DNA from: Isochrysis galbana
Lineage: Eukaryota > Haptophyta > Isochrysidales > Isochrysidaceae
Assembly: GCA_018136815.1 (NCBI GenBank)
Contig: JADDIW010000101.1
Location: 1 to 20,788 of the forward strand
DNA: 20,788 nt
Direction of reading: 5' to 3'
In this document: in pieces, positions 20,474-20,788 of the stretch
Layout: the number at the start of each line of letters is the position of its first letter
How positions within the stretch are numbered: the stretch's first letter is position 1
Position numbers and translations under genes: made by a program
The notes under the pieces: model-generated
Database searches by the model: none
The model's input: the letters and a program-made list of their open reading frames with translations, nothing else
What the model was told of the DNA's origin: nothing

Positions 20474-20522
20474 GTCCTACATTATAGGACCGCGTCCTAC
20501 GATTTCGGTGGATTTGTAGGAC
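20474..20522. repeat. two GTCCTA(C)/(G)TAGGAC inverted pairs
   Basis: GTCCTA (20474-20479) pairs with TAGGAC (20485-20490). GTCCTAC (20494-20500) pairs with GTAGGAC (20516-20522). Two like hairpins in tandem suggest a transposon end or protein-binding site. Function unknown. Confidence 0.45.
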
Positions 20523-20788
20523 CCTGAGCTTGAAAGCCACACAACTTTCGAGAGTGAAGGATTGGGACTTCCCACCAACTGAAGGATAGTCCCAACTCAG
20601 TCTTGAGATCCTTAGCTCCCACTATGGCCAAGGCTGTAGACTTCGTCTTGACCAAGCATTCGGCTCCAGCGTGAACTGAGTACATCGGCCATCGGAGGCC
20701 ACCGGGTGCGTCGAGAGTTTTGTTTTTGCCCCGCAAGAGGCAAAAGCAGCCAAAACTCTCATTGGGCTTCAAAACCAAGCTTGGTCTC
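20497..20788 (-). CDS. possible partial gene at the right edge, unrecognised
   Basis: A minus-strand frame is open from the window edge to a stop at 20497, with about 93 visible codons and no required start. It has a protein-like mix (for example LDAPGGLRWPMYSVHAGAE) but no motif I recognise. It overlaps the hairpin at 20713-20760, which would be unusual within a gene, so it may equally be part of a repeat. Confidence 0.2.
   Translation of the reverse strand, partial: RPSLVLKPNESFGCFCLLRGKNKTLDAPGGLRWPMYSVHAGAECLVKTKSTALAIVGAKDLKTELGLSFSWWEVPILHSRKLCGFQAQGPTNPPKS
20713..20760. repeat. 48-base stem-loop
   Basis: GAGAGTTTTG (20713-20722) pairs exactly with CAAAACTCTC (20751-20760). Inside, TTTTGCC (20724-20730) pairs with GGCAAAA (20739-20745) around an eight-base loop. 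The two stems are separated by a small asymmetric bulge. Confidence 0.6.

Overview
The window is nuclear DNA from a photosynthetic eukaryote, most likely a unicellular alga. Two things support this. Coding sequence is GC-rich and interrupted by GT-AG introns. One gene, rebuilt here across four introns, matches the thylakoid-lumen pentapeptide-repeat protein family (TL17 type), which implies a plastid. I cannot place the lineage more precisely from sequence alone. Long CT/GA microsatellites and decayed transposons fill most of the space between genes.

Layout. (1) 1-1084: a long open frame of unknown function, possibly continuing off the left edge. (2) 2057-3660: an internally deleted non-LTR retrotransposon (LINE copy A), with an ORF1-like protein joined to the last part of ORF2. 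(3) 3749-4378: a hAT-transposase remnant, then a cluster of TAGTC/GACTA repeats and a hairpin. (4) 5683-6703 (minus): the TL17-like gene, five exons seen, transit-peptide part unresolved. (5) 7085-7652: C-, CT-, CA-, GA- and TAG-type simple repeats. (6) 8212-8433: a short inverted-repeat element. (7) 8765-11123: a 2.36-kb element bounded by perfect 22-bp terminal inverted repeats, into which pieces of two further LINE copies (B and C) are nested between 18-bp direct repeats. (8) 11325-11486 (minus): the ORF2 tail of another LINE copy (D). (9) 11885-19772 (minus): a two-exon Dicer gene of about 2,438 codons. (10) 19783-20340: a roughly 560-bp CT tract just upstream of the Dicer start. (11) 20463-20788: short palindromes, a hairpin and a possible partial gene.

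The main discovery is the Dicer. It has the canonical order: DExH helicase, Dicer dimerisation domain (DUF283), platform, a weak PAZ-like region, connector helix, RNase IIIa, RNase IIIb, dsRBD. Between platform and PAZ it carries an extra HAD-superfamily phosphatase domain resembling magnesium-dependent phosphatase MDP-1, with all four catalytic HAD motifs present. I know of no described Dicer with a phosphatase in this position. It sits beside the module that in other Dicers reads the phosphorylated RNA ends, so end processing of small-RNA precursors, or regulation of Dicer by a phosphate-handling domain, are testable ideas.

A second thread is the LINE family. The three ORF1 starts (copies A, B and C) each have a stem-loop a few bases before ATG whose sequence changes but whose pairing is kept. 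The retroelements, inverted microsatellites and terminal-inverted-repeat elements are the kind of sequence whose transcripts could form double-stranded RNA for Dicer. That link is only inference.
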